64,000 nt of DNA from Scortum barcoo. Its lineage: Eukaryota > Chordata > Actinopteri > Centrarchiformes > Terapontidae. Shown here one piece after another: positions 20,171 through 31,744 of this stretch. The stretch is from the NCBI GenBank assembly GCA_023238725.1, contig CM041534.1, positions 3,360,449 through 3,424,448 of the forward strand, given 5' to 3'. The translations under genes and the position numbers were made by a program. Every line of letters starts with the position of its first letter. Position 1 is the stretch's first letter. The notes under the pieces are model-generated. The model was not told the origin of the DNA. It saw nothing but the letters and a program-made list of their open reading frames with translations, and searched no databases.

Positions 20171-20389
20171 CAGAGTTGGGGAAACATGAAGACAAACCTC
20201 TTTCATTAATCAGCAGTACTTCCTCTTATCACACACTTTGCACTTTAAATTTGAAGCTCTGTGGGAACTTACTGATCAGGACGATTTTTATAAAAACAAA
20301 AAAATGTACAAATAAAAGTCGTGTATCTTTCCATTATTTTTATAGACTTATTTACTTACCGTTAGTACCAAATGAATGTTTGTTGTATG

Positions 20390-20422
20390 AATAAAATCAA
20401 ACTATTTATTTGTTGTAATAAA
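20390..20422 (+). promoter_or_regulatory. tmprss2: Polyadenylation signals of tmprss2
   Basis: Two AATAAA hexamers, at 20390-20395 and 20417-20422, lie 220-250 bp after the predicted terminal stop codon and mark the likely transcript end. Confidence 0.65.
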
Positions 20423-21109
20423 ACAAATTTTGCACGAAGAGCTGAGTTTTGATTTGACATTGTGTGAACTGTGTGTGTGACTGTGTAACTTTCCTGTAGA
20501 GACAGCCAGAGTACACATTTGCCTTTGGTCAGGTAACTGGCCAATGGAGCAGGCACACAGACAATTTGACTCTTATTGCGTAACTCATGGCACACTCTAT
20601 CGAACACAGCTGCAGTATATGTCCAGATCTCCCTTTGGGCTAGGGTTAGGGTTAGAATTCACTTCTTGGTTGTGTATTTACAGCTTAATGAGATGTGTGT
20701 GTGCCTTTTCTTTACACAGTCCTCAGCCCTTTTACAACATTCATATGTAGGTTACTGTGTCACTGACTATAAACAGTCTGCACTATAAATGTCCACATGT
20801 GATATGTCAAACTATTTTCTACATGTGTTTTAAGAAAACCTTTTATTTGTCTGTTTTTAATTTGTCTTACTGAGCTGACATCATGTAAAATGTACTCCCT
20901 GAGCGGTCACGTCTTTCTCGCCTCTGGCCAGTTTCATAAGGATGTATATCTTTGATATGGACGAGTTTTTAGAGCATCTAATTCTAAATTCAAAACTCTT
21001 TGCACAACTTTAAAGTTCTCTGTAGTCAAGCTTTCTGTATTACTTTATCACCAGTGGGTCACTTAGCTTCGAACTCTGCTGAGCTCAATCACCCCTGTAA
21101 ACTTGTAAA

Positions 21110-21155
21110 CAGCTCTTATGTCCAAAGTGGCAAACTACTTTGGACATAAGAGCTG
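21110..21155. repeat. 19-bp perfect inverted repeat (hairpin)
   Basis: The left arm 21110-21128 (cagctcttatgtccaaagt) is perfectly complementary to 21137-21155, with an 8-nt loop. It could be a foldback remnant of a mobile element or the product of template switching. Confidence 0.9.
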
Positions 21156-23632
21156 AAGACGCACATTTATTTCCCTGTTTTGAATTACTCTGTTTGTTTT
21201 TGTGTATCATTGTACTTCTTCTTCTTTTTATTACTGTGAAACCCTTTGTGATGTAATTTGCCTATTGAATTCAAAATGCCAAACTGGATGGGAGAATAAA
21301 CAGACTTTGTGCACACCTAAAACTTGTTTTAGTTTTCACTTGCCTGAATGGACAAACCTGAAGGAGTAAAATAAGTTGAAACTCTCATCGTTTCGTTTGA
21401 GGGGTAGAATTAGGAGTAATGTACTGGCACTGGTTGTTATTTCACTGTATGTGTTTTCCCCAGCTTGGTACAGTAAAGAAGAAGAGACAGAAATACAAGT
21501 CAGCTTGGTTGACTCTGTTCCTCTGGGGTTAGGGTTAGGGTTGTTTTCCTAAGAGAAAACACACTCTGAAGAACAGTTCTTCACAGTATGTTCTTCTATG
21601 ATAGATGCACATCATTTCAAAAGATTTATTACAGCACATTTGTTGGTGAACACAGGAATTAACCAGCACTAAAATTTTAAGGACTATAACTTTAAAATGA
21701 CCTTGTGATTTTTTTGTTGCATGAACAGGATGGAGATGAAGGTTGGAATAGCTACCTAACCATTATCAAGCACGATAGAATCAAGTTATTCACTCCATGC
21801 TCACTCATTTTGTTAGTTTGTTGCTTTGACATGCGTTACTCTCACCCTGTTTAGCAGGGTGCTTCTCCCTGTGAATAACAAGCGCCTTTGCATCCGCCTA
21901 ACCTGTTCTCCCAGCCACTCACTGGAGGATGCAAATGTCCGTCCCCGAGTGCCAGCAGTTCTTTGGATGCAAAGAGGTTGATTGTCAGGGTAGAAGGAGG
22001 AAGGTCTGGTTGAACAGCCATAGCAGTGGCAGTGGGCATATTTGGACATGGGCATCTCACTGGGAAAGGTCACCTCCTCTATGCATTCCTACTATTTCCA
22101 CTGATTTACTAGGTAATGCTCCACAAAGTTTAGCGAGCCACTGACCCACCATTTTATGGCGCAGTGTTGGTTATCACCACTATCAGCCTCATGCGGCAGT
22201 ACCATCATACCACCAGCAGGTATCACTGACGCTGAGTGAATCACATACATGGGGAGTGGGACAGGTCAGCACTGTGGTCAAACTGTGACACACTAACAGA
22301 TGAGCTGGTCATATAAATAGTTTCTGCTGCGTTAGAGACGTGTGTCACTTTAGTATAGCTGCTTTGTCATTAGTGCGTGTGTGTGTTGTTAAACTTGTTG
22401 AGTATGAATGTTATCAAACCTGTGGAATGTGGCCATTATGCAAAGGAGCCCCCATAGCTGTTTGTAGGCTGTGTCATGGACTGAAGAATTGCAGTGTTGT
22501 ATTGAGAGAAGGAAATGTACTGTATTTACAAATTCACCTCCGCTGAGTCCAGGATGATGTGAGATGGATTTGTTTTTGTTCATCTTGTTCATCTTTGCTC
22601 GTGGTGAAGTTGGGTGGAGATATGTTGGGAAATACTGATGACCGATAGTAGCAAAAGCACAGAGCAAACTAATGGCATCAGTCGTGGCCCTGCTCCATTT
22701 AGATGTACAAAATTCGCCCTGCTACTGTTCATGCTGGCTAACTTGTTGCACTTACTCAGACACCTAAATGGAACAGCACCATAATTAATGTTATTAGTAA
22801 CAATTGTTATTTAGAATCAGAATGTGTGCAGTGAAGTAGGAGTGATTAAACTTCTCCCACCTCATCAGGTGCATTTAGAGACTAGGGGAGATGTCAGTCA
22901 AACACACTCTGTTTCTCTGTTCTGAGAACAGGTGTAATCAGGCAAATAAATGAAAACACCTGTGTTAGTGCGCCAAAGGTAAAATCTGTGTGTGTGATAG
23001 AAAAGGCATTAGTGGTCACCAAACTGAAATAAGTACACTTTCACATTTTTCAGGATCCAGGCAGTGGTCCATCCTGAGGAGACAAACCAAACCAGCTTCA
23101 CCGACAGAAAGGAGTCTCGGAGCAGTTACAGGATGAAGTGAGCCAGGTTGCTGTATTTTTGTTTGTGCAAAGTCATGTTAAGTTTTTAATTGGTTATGAA
23201 AAACTACCAATTTCACACTGATGCCTCTCTGTGACCTACATAAGCAAACCAGACAAACACTGAGAAGATTGACTATTTCTATTAGCTTCTAGTAATTATT
23301 CTTTATTCATGACCCTGTGTTAGAGTCCCTGTGAAATCTGATAAATCAACTTACAGCACGCAGACTAGAAGAGACTACGTTTGCATTTTCCGGACAAAGT
23401 TTGGCAATGAGCTATATGGCAGAAATTAATATGGAAGGAAAGTAATATGGCAGAAATGGCAGCAACAGAAAGTTTGCTGATCCAGCAGTGAGTCATGGCC
23501 TGACAGCAGTTCATGAGACAGATACTTAAAAAAAGCCAGCCTCTGGCTCCACCTGCTGTCTCTACGGCTATTTGACAAGAATCCACCACGCCACAGTGAA
23601 AAATAACCACTTGCCTGCTTTGTCGAAGTCTG

Positions 23633-23701
23633 TATTTTCAGTGAGTGATCACTGAAAATACCAATGGTGAATAATACGGTGGTGCAAATACCAATGGTGA
23701 A
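23633..23701. repeat. Hairpin plus 16-bp direct repeats
   Basis: A 12-bp perfect inverted repeat (tattttcagtga / tcactgaaaata, 23633-23644 and 23649-23660) has a 4-nt spacer. It overlaps the first of two 16-bp direct repeats 'aaataccaatggtgaa', at 23656-23671 and 23686-23701. Confidence 0.85.
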
Positions 23702-25256
23702 CAAACAACCATCCAACAACCGCAATGAAAAAACTGCCCATTAATACAAAATGAGTTATCACTTGATGACTGTTCTTTGACTTGCTGTCTTTTAGTGAGT
23801 TTCTAACATCGAACATCTGTACATGAAAGCTGAACAGACAGCAGCTTTCAGTCACTGTAGAGAAAGTTTAAATACAAACAGCCACTGGTTTGGTCAGTGG
23901 CACCCCTGAGGATTCAGTATAATCCAGATGAGGTGAAAGAGAAAGGTGTTTGCAATTGTTGTGAAAACAGTATAAAATTTAATTTAACACAGGGAAGAAT
24001 AAACATACATGCTGAGAGCTCTGGTGACTTAGGTGGTCAATTCCCAGACTGCCAGAAAGAGAGTGAAGAACAAGAAGCTTCAACCCAGATGTGGAGTACT
24101 TTATGTTAGGTAGACACATTTCCTGGGAAACAAACTTTGTAAACTGAACTGACTAGTAGCAGACTTAATAAACAGAGAGGCTCTTACACCTAAGAACAAA
24201 TCTGAACAGACAGATTATAACAAACTATTTTTGATATATATAATTTTTATATATATATACAGGATATTCTAAGTGGTGGTGTACACCTCAGTTAATGGAC
24301 ACTATGTTAACATTTGGTAAAGCACAAAAGTAAGTAGTGCCATATTGACAGTAATCCCCTCAGTTACCAAATATTTTATGGACAGTGTAAGGCAGTATGC
24401 AGTTGTGGTGTTTATTGTGAACGCCAGCAGGTGTCAGTATTGCTGTGTGGACATTTATAGAGCGAGACAGTCAAATCTTGTATGATCTGCTCAGACAGTG
24501 TCTATCTCTGACATCTCTGTGTACCAAATGGACACAGAGGGATCTACTGATGTGGCAGCACAACGAGCAGTGTGAATCCACCCTGTCTGATAATTACGAG
24601 GCAACGCAAAAGTGGAAGGAAAGTGCAAACAAGTGGGAGTTCCATCTACGGGAAGCAGCACAAAGAGAGTATTTTGGTAGAAACTGTGTCTTATAACTTA
24701 CACTGAGAACAGACATCTCGTTCTCTGTGTTGTCTCAGTTGTCTGTGTCCTCTGTACAATCACAACAAGCATACACTAAATACTTGGAGGAAATTGCAGC
24801 AATTGCAGAGTAATGTGATTATGATGTAATTCTCTATGTCACTATCTTTTTAACCTGAATTGGCAGCAACAAGATTATCAAGGATATCTTTCACAGTATG
24901 TTTTGTTAAAGACACAGTTCTATTCAGGTAAAATGAAAAGAAATTTGACAGATAAAAGGCCTGTTTCATAATGTACTTAATATGTAACACCCGTCCAAAT
25001 GAATTGTATCCACGAGTACAAATAGTTCCGGTTTGCATTCAGATTTCTTGTGAAAACACAGTTCTTCACAGTCTTCTTCACATACTGTAGAGATTATTAA
25101 TTCATTTCAGCTGGATCACAATAGAAATAGTTTATATAATAGGCAGTGTGTCACTGGTACGTTAGTTGGCAATTTACTTGCTGCCATGTCAGGAGAAGAA
25201 GCTCTGCTCCGTGAAGTCTTTATCAGCTCTGCAAACATGAATCAAATGGGAAAAGA

Positions 25257-28200
25257 TATTTCTTGCCTCATCCATCCATCCATCCATCTTCATCCAGCTT
25301 GATCCGGGACCGGGTCGCGGAGGCAGCAGTCTGAGCAGAGATGCCCAGACTTCCCTCACCCCAGACATTTCCTCCAGCTCTTGCCGGGGGGACCCTCCGA
25401 GGCGTTCCCAGGCCAGCTGAGAGACATAGTCTCTCCAGCAGTGTGTCCTGGGTCTTCCCCGGGGCCTCCTCCGGTGGGACATGCCTGGAACACCTCCCTA
25501 GGGAGGCGTCCAGGGGGCATCCGAAACAGAATGCCAGATGCCCAAGCCACCTCAGCTGATTCCTCTCTCGATGTGAAGGAGCAGCGGCTCTACTCGAGCT
25601 CCCGCCGAGTGACTGAGCTTCTCACCCTGTCTCTAAGGGAGCGCCCAGCCACCCTGCGGAGGAAACTCATTTTGGCCGCTTGTATCCGCATGATCTTGTC
25701 CTTTCAGTCATTATGCAAAGTTCATGACCATAGGTGAGGGTGGGAACATAGATTGACCGGTAAATAGAGAGCTGGGCCAAAGAAGCTAAGCCTTCTTCAC
25801 CACGACGGTCCGGTACACCGACACAGCATAACTGCTGGATGCTGCACCAATCCGCCTGTCAATCTCACGCTCCATCTTTCCCTCTCGTGAACAAGACCCC
25901 GAGATACTTGAACTCCTCTTCTTGAGGCAGGACCTCTCCACCCACCCGGAGAGGGCACGCCACCCTTTTCCGGTCGAACCGAGAACCATGGCCTTCAGAT
26001 TTGGAGGTGCTGATTCTCATCCCAGCCACTTCACACTCGGCTGCAAACCGCTCCAGTACACATGCTGAAGGTCCTGGCTTGATGAAGCCAACAGGACAAC
26101 ATCATCTGCAAAAAGCAGAAGATGAAATCCTGTGGTTCCCAAACTGGACTCTGCCCCTGGCCCCTAGCTATACGCCTAGAAATCCTGTCCATAAAGATTA
26201 TGAACAGGACCGGTGACAAAGGGCAGCCCTGCCGGAGTCCAACATGTACTGGGAACAGGTCTGACTTACTGCCAGCAATGCGAACCAAGCTCCTGCTCCG
26301 GTCGTTCAGAGACCGAACAGCCCTTAGCAAAGGCCCCCTGGACCCCATACTCATGGAGCACTCCCCACAGAATACCACGAGGGACACGGTCGAATGCCTT
26401 CTCCAGATCCACAAAGCACATGTGTGGACAGGTTGGGCAAACTCCCATAAACCCTCAAACAACCTGCTGTGGAGAGTATAGAGCTGGTCCAGTGTTCCAC
26501 GACCGGGACGAAAACCGCATTGTTCCTCCTGAACCCGAGGGTCGACTATTGGCCGAATTCTCCTCTCCAGTACCCTGGCGTGAGACCTTCCCAGGGAGGC
26601 TGAGAGGTGTGATCCCCTGTGTAGTTGAAGGAACACACTCTCCGGTCCCCCTTTTTAAAAAGAGGGACCACCACCGGTTTGCCACTCCAGAGAGGCACTG
26701 TCCCCAACCTAACCTCCATGCAATGTTGCAGAGGCGTGTCAGCCAAGACAGCCCCACAACAAAAAGACTTGAGGTACTCAGGGCGGATCTCATCCACCCC
26801 CGATGCCTTGCCACCGAGGAGCTTGCAAACTACCTCAGTGACTTCGGCTCGGGTTGATGGACATGAGTCCACCTCAGAGTCCCCACCTCCGCTTCCTCAC
26901 TGGAAGGCAAGCCGGTGTGATTGAGGAGATCCTCAAAGTATTTCTTCCACCGTCCGACAATGACAATGTCCCCAGTTGAGGTCAACAGCTCCCCCCCACC
27001 AGCACTGTACTGTAAACAGTGTTGGCAGAGTACTGCTTCCCCCTTCTGAGGCGCCGGACGGTTTGCCAGAATCTCTTCGAGGCCGACCGATAGTCCTCCT
27101 CTATGGCCTCACTGAACTCCTCCAGACCCAGACCCAAGTTTTTGCCTCCAGGACCGTCCGGGCTGCAGCTTGCTTGCAGCCTGCCGGTACCCATGTGGCC
27201 AACTGCTTCAGGAGTCCCACAGGCCAACATGGTCTGGTCATGGTCTCCTTCTTCAGCCTGACGGCATCCCTTACTTCCAGTGTCCACCACCGGGTTCGGG
27301 GTTGCCGCCACGACAGGCACCAGAGACCTTGCGTCCACAACTTCGAACTGCCGTGTTCGACAATGGAGGCAGAGAACATGGTCCACTCGGACTCAATGTC
27401 TGTCCCCAGCCTCCCTTGGAATCTGTGAGAAGCTCTTCCGGAGGTGGGAGTTGAAGACCTCCCTGACAGAGGGCTCGGCCAGAGACGTTCCCAACAGACC
27501 CTCACAATATGTTTGGGTCCAGGTGGTGATCGGTTGACAGCTCAGCCCCTCTCTTTACCTCAAGTGTCCAAGACATACATACGGCCGGAGATCAGATGAA
27601 ACGACAACAAAGTTGATCATCGACCTCCGGACCTAGGGTGTCCTGATGGTGCCACGTGCACTGATGGACACACCCTTATGCTCAAACAGGTGTTACCCAG
27701 TTATGTGGCCCCAGTCGGAGCACTATCAAGTACCCCTCCCAGGGACTCCAAGAAGGACGGGTAATCTGTACTGCTGTTCGGCCCGTAGGCACAAACAACA
27801 GCAAGAGACCTATCCCTCAACCCGAAGGCGCAGGGAAAGCGACCCTCTCTGTTCACTGGGGTGCACTCCAACACATGGCATGGCTGAGCTGGGGAGCTAT
27901 AAGCAAAGCAAGCCCACACCAGCTCGCCGCCGCTCACCCTGGGCAACTCCAGAGTAGTGGAGGGTGGGTCCAGTCCAGCCCCTCTCAAGGAGCTGGGTTC
28001 CAGAGCCCAAGCTATGCGTGGAGGTGAGCCCAACTATCTCAGCTGGTACCGGTACCTCTCAACCTCCCGCACAAGCTCAGGCTCCTTCCCCCCCAGCGAG
28101 GTGACATTCCATGTCCCTATTGCCAGAGTTTTGGTCCAGGGATTGGGTCGTCGAGGCCCCCGTGCCACGACTACTGCTACCCAAACCACACTGCACCAGC

Positions 28201-28406
28201 CCCTCATGGAGCTTCCTGCGGGTGGTGAGCCTACTGGAAAGGCGGGCCCACGTCGCCATTTCGGGCTGAGCCCAGCCGGGTCCCGTGGGCAAAGACCCGG
28301 CCACCAGGCACTCGCCTGCGAGCCCCAACCCCAGGCCTGGCTCCAGGGTGGGGCTCCGGTAACGCCAATCAGGCGACGTAACGGTCCTTGTTTTTATTTC
28401 TTGCCT
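25257..28406 (-). mobile_element. Near full-length Rex3-like LINE (RTE clade) with target-site duplication
   Basis: The non-LTR retrotransposon body is 25269-28394 (about 3.1 kb), antisense to the neighbouring genes. It is flanked by an identical 12-bp duplication, tatttcttgcct, at 25257-25268 and 28395-28406. On the minus strand it begins with a GC-rich 5' leader, continues through endonuclease and reverse transcriptase, and ends in a GATG tandem tail (seen as catccatccatc at about 25270-25287). GATG tails are, as I recall, characteristic of fish Rex3. Rex3 copies are usually 5'-truncated, so a complete copy is less common. Confidence 0.85.
25285..28120 (-). pseudogene. Decayed endonuclease-reverse transcriptase of the Rex3-like LINE
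   Basis: Homologous segments appear in order on the minus strand but in changing frames. The endonuclease start GTWNVTSL lies near 28091-28117, and ECTPVN...AYGPNSS at about 27750-27870. A linker reads EEDYRSASKRFWQTVRRLRRG near 27030-27090, followed by KLLGGKASGVDEIRPEYLKS near 26770-26840. The reverse transcriptase core has CGFRPGRGTLDQLYTLHSR near 26460-26530 and HVGLRQGCPLSPVLFIIFMD near 26190-26250. The catalytic FADD region, near 26100-26113, is in a shifted frame. The tail reads WRDYVSQLAWERLGG and LLRLLPPRPGPGS near 25310-25440. Multiple frameshifts and stops exclude an active enzyme. Confidence 0.9.
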
Positions 28407-28749
28407 TTATTATGTATTTGCAAAAGTTTTTTTTAATCAGAAATACTACACAATTGTTAATGATGTGAATAACTATCTTAAAAAAACATAACAGTAAATT
28501 CCAGCAGAAAGAAAATATTATTTATCTGTATGCTTTAGTACAGAACAATGTGATGTGCTTCTTTACGAAACACAGCTTGTACTTTCTGCTGGCAACAAGT
28601 TAGCATGAGAGGTCCAGTCACAAACATTGTGATGCTATCAGAGCGGCGACATCAGCTGGACTCTAAAGTGCATTTTTATTACGATCATCAGACCTACAGA
28701 ATCATCAGCTCACTGGTGTCATTTTTAAAGTCATATTATATTTTTCTAT

Positions 28750-29917
28750 AGTGTTTTTTGAATCTCGTTGGCGCCGCGCGAGTGGCAAGGCAGCCTGTAA
28801 CAGCAGCTCCTGCTCACCGTTGAGCTTTCTTTACTTTTTATACTTTCTCTCGTACAATACTCCATTCTGTCATCTCCAGAAGTTCTCTGATGACTCTGCT
28901 GTTGTTGGCCTCATCACAGATGGGGACGACAGAGAGTACAGAGGACTTATTCAGGACTTTGCGGACTGGTGCCTGCGGAACAACCTCCAGATCAACGCTG
29001 GTAAAACCAAGGAGCTGGTGGTGGATTTCCGCAGGCGTAGCCACTCTCCGCCTGCACCGGTGAGCATCCAGGGAATGGACATTGACACTGTGAAGTCCTA
29101 CAAGTACCTGGGTGTTCACCTAAATGACAGTCTGGATTGGTCGGACAACACCAATGCCCTTGTCAAGAAGGGCAACAGCAGACTGTTCCTGCTCAGGAGG
29201 CTGAGGTCTTTTGGAGTGCAGGGACCACTCCTCAGGACCTTTCTATGACTCTGTGGTGGCATCAGCCACCTTTTTATGGGATAGTCTGCTGGGCCAGCAG
29301 CATCACGGACAGAGATAGGAGGAGGATGGACAGACTGGTGAGGAGGGCCAGCTCTGTCCTGGGATGCCCCTCTGGACTCAGTGGAGGTGGTGGGAAACGG
29401 GAGGATGATGGCTAAGCTGTCATCCCTGTTAAACCAACACGTCCCACCCTCTACAGGACAGTCTGACAGCTCTGGGCAGCTCCTTCAGTGAGCGGCTGCT
29501 CCATCCACGCTGTGTGAAGGAGAGGTACCGCAGGTCCTTCCTGCCTGCTGCTGTCAGACTACACAACAAACAAAATGCCCGCTAGTCTGCAGACAATGGA
29601 CAGTGAACAATAAACAATAACACTATTTCACTTCTTTGCACTCCCTGAGATATTATATATATTTCTCATATGTATACTCTCAGGCATACTCCCTCTGTAC
29701 TATGTACAGGTTTACAGGTTTACAGTTATAGTTTTATTTATCTTGGATTATTTTACCTTTTATATTTTATTTTATTTTATTTTATTTTATTTTATCCTAC
29801 ATTCTGATTGTTTCCCACTATGTGTCTTCGCTGCTGTTATGCCTGTGAATTTCCCCGCTGTGGGACTAATAAAGAAATCTGAAATCTGAATCTGAATCTG
29901 AATCTGAATCTGAATGT
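28750..29917 (+). mobile_element. Second LINE, internally deleted (L2/Rex1-like)
   Basis: A GC-rich start (ttggcgccgcgcgagtggc, about 28770) resembles the 5' leader of fish LINEs. It is followed after only about 100 bp by the late reverse-transcriptase region: FSDDSAVVG near 28883, LQINAGKTKELVVDFRRRS, and YKYLGVHLNDSLDWS. The frame breaks near 29240, and WASSITDRDRRRMDRLVRR continues in another frame. The 3' end is AT-rich, with a (TTTTA)n run at about 29762-29795 and a tail of repeated 'aatctg' (29877-29916). Most of the endonuclease and early reverse transcriptase is missing. The clade assignment is tentative. Confidence 0.8.
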
Positions 29918-30192
29918 CGTAGTCTTAACCTGGCATGAATTTATGTTGTTTTTCACACTAAATGGTCTTTCATCATCGTCACGTCATCAAATATATTTAT
30001 TTATTTAATTTACTATTAATAGGTGTTTCTTAATGTATTTCTAAGTTCTCTGAGTTAATAAGTTATCGGCCCTTGAACAATATAGTCTCAACTATGAATA
30101 CTACAAAAAATACTACAAATAATTGTTAGTTTTTTGTTTTATCATTTCTTAACCAATGAAGCAATAAAGGAACAAACAATTGCTAGAAGAGA

Positions 30193-30246
<54 letters not shown>
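30193..30246. repeat. (TTA)n microsatellite
   Basis: About 18 uninterrupted ATT/TTA units lie in intergenic sequence. Confidence 0.95.
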
Positions 30247-30248
<2 letters not shown>

Positions 30249-30249
30249 T

Positions 30250-31460
30250 GGCCTTTTTCTTGTTCTAGGCTTTCTCTTTTCCAAATCTTCCCTCCTCTCC
30301 TGCCCACTCCTCCTCCTTGATCTCTCTCCATCAGCTTGGCTGGCTAATCACTGCTCATGGAGGTTGGCTCACTAAATGGCAGATGCTCAATCCCAGAGCA
30401 TGCATCTGCTACCTGTTTGTACCAATTAACAGACCCATGATACTGCACTGACACCTCTTCAATGGGTTAACAGATGCCACAATTAGCCACTCATTTGAAT
30501 AGCTGCCTGCTTAGCGAGAGGACCCTTGGTGCGTCATCTCCAACTGTGGGGACCGCCTTTCATCTATTTGCCTTTTTTCTTGTTGCCTCTCAAATGAGGC
30601 GTGGGAAGACCAGGGAACCCCGTTGTGTTGAGAAAACAGTCTTTTCATGAGATCCCTAAATTGGCCCTCCAGACTCAGAGTTGCAAGGCAAAATGTACTG
30701 CATACATGAGAGGGGAGGCGCTCAGTGGCCGTGCATGCGATCAGAGGTTCTGTATATTGTTCTGCATAACCCATTTCAGCCTGACACAGGACATGATACT
30801 AAATCTGTGTTCTGTGTTAATGTGATTTTATCCATAATGTAGATTATACATTTTATATTGGGTGAAATGACATATATGTGAAATAATAAGCTTTAAAGTG
30901 AAAGGTTTAAAACCATTTGTATTTTACTGGATCAGATAGCTCTAAAAATACAATAAAAACAGGATGTGTTCAACTAAAACTCTGAAGACCATGTCAGGTT
31001 TCTGGTTCTGGTAAATGTTCTAATTGTCTTTAGACTCTAATTTATATGTACGTGATGAACACTGCCATGGTCCCAGGTATTTTGCATTTTTGAAATATAT
31101 AATCACCATGTCAGAAAAACGTTCTGCATACTCAGGGCATTCTGTAACAGGAAGCTCTCCATATGTTAAATGTTGTCAGACTCAACTTTACAGTTCAGTT
31201 CAGCACAGTGTAACTCAGTAACTCCACTGAGGATACAGTACGGCCACGTTCTGTGGTACTGCTGGTCAGCTGCACGCTCAGGCTAAATGGATTTGTCAGA
31301 CTTTTTATCTGTCAAATATGAGAGTGGATCAGTCTGTACATCACATGTGATCACAGCAGTCATTCATCACTGTGAATGTACACGTGAAAGTCATGGCTGT
31401 CTGTTCGCTGTCACTCACTGTATACTGTATCTCTGTGGTACAATGTAAGATATGCAATGT
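30250..31460. other. Intergenic, no gene seen
   Basis: About 1.2 kb of mixed sequence between the microsatellite and the first AT-rich dispersed repeat. Only short chance reading frames are visible. Confidence 0.4.
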
Positions 31461-31469
31461 TATCTTTAA

Positions 31470-31740
31470 CATTGACTGGTGATTTGTCAATTATTCAATT
31501 AGTCAGTTGACAGAAAAAATATTTTTATTCATTCATCATTTTTCTGGAAAACAGAAGTGGAAAAATGCCACATATTCTCATTCCAGCTTCAGAGATCAAA
31601 TGATTTCTGCTCTTATTTGTCTTCTATCTTTGTCAAACTGAATATCTTTGGGTTTTAGAGTGTTGGTTTAACAAAATAAGAGATTTAAGATTCCTCCTTG
31701 TCCTCTGGAAATTTGCAATGGGAAGTTATAATAAAAAAAA
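31470..31740 (+). repeat. Decayed AT-rich teleost dispersed repeat, copy 1
   Basis: Contains the internal signature 'aaactgaatatctttgggtt' followed by 'gttggtttaacaaaataaga' and a 'ctctggaaattt' segment. I recognise this as part of a common fish MITE-like repeat whose ends are rich in 'attaatcgattaatc' and 'gttgcagcc'. This copy lacks a clear right end. Confidence 0.6.
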
Positions 31741-31744
31741 CTAT

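Larger units (their letters stand above)
20430..25250. other. Intergenic, no confirmed gene
   Basis: About 4.8 kb without a recognised gene. It holds two short TTAGGG runs (20641-20655, 21525-21543), a near-perfect hairpin (21110-21155), a second hairpin with direct repeats (23633-23701), an exon-like segment (23054-23141), and unrecognised frames at 23897-24109 and 24445-24696. None is supported as coding. Confidence 0.5.

Noticed and set aside
23897..24109. 70-codon frame beginning MAPLRIQYNPDEV
   Set aside because: No recognised domain and no neighbouring exons of one gene; retained only as an unexplained frame in the intergenic entry.
24445..24696. 83-codon frame with a protein-like composition
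   Set aside because: No family recognised, no clear splice borders or upstream gene context; probably chance.
26122..26924. Long + strand open frames (up to 214 codons) at 26.1-26.9 kb
   Set aside because: They are antisense shadows of the GC-rich Rex3-like reverse transcriptase, whose recognisable motifs are on the minus strand.
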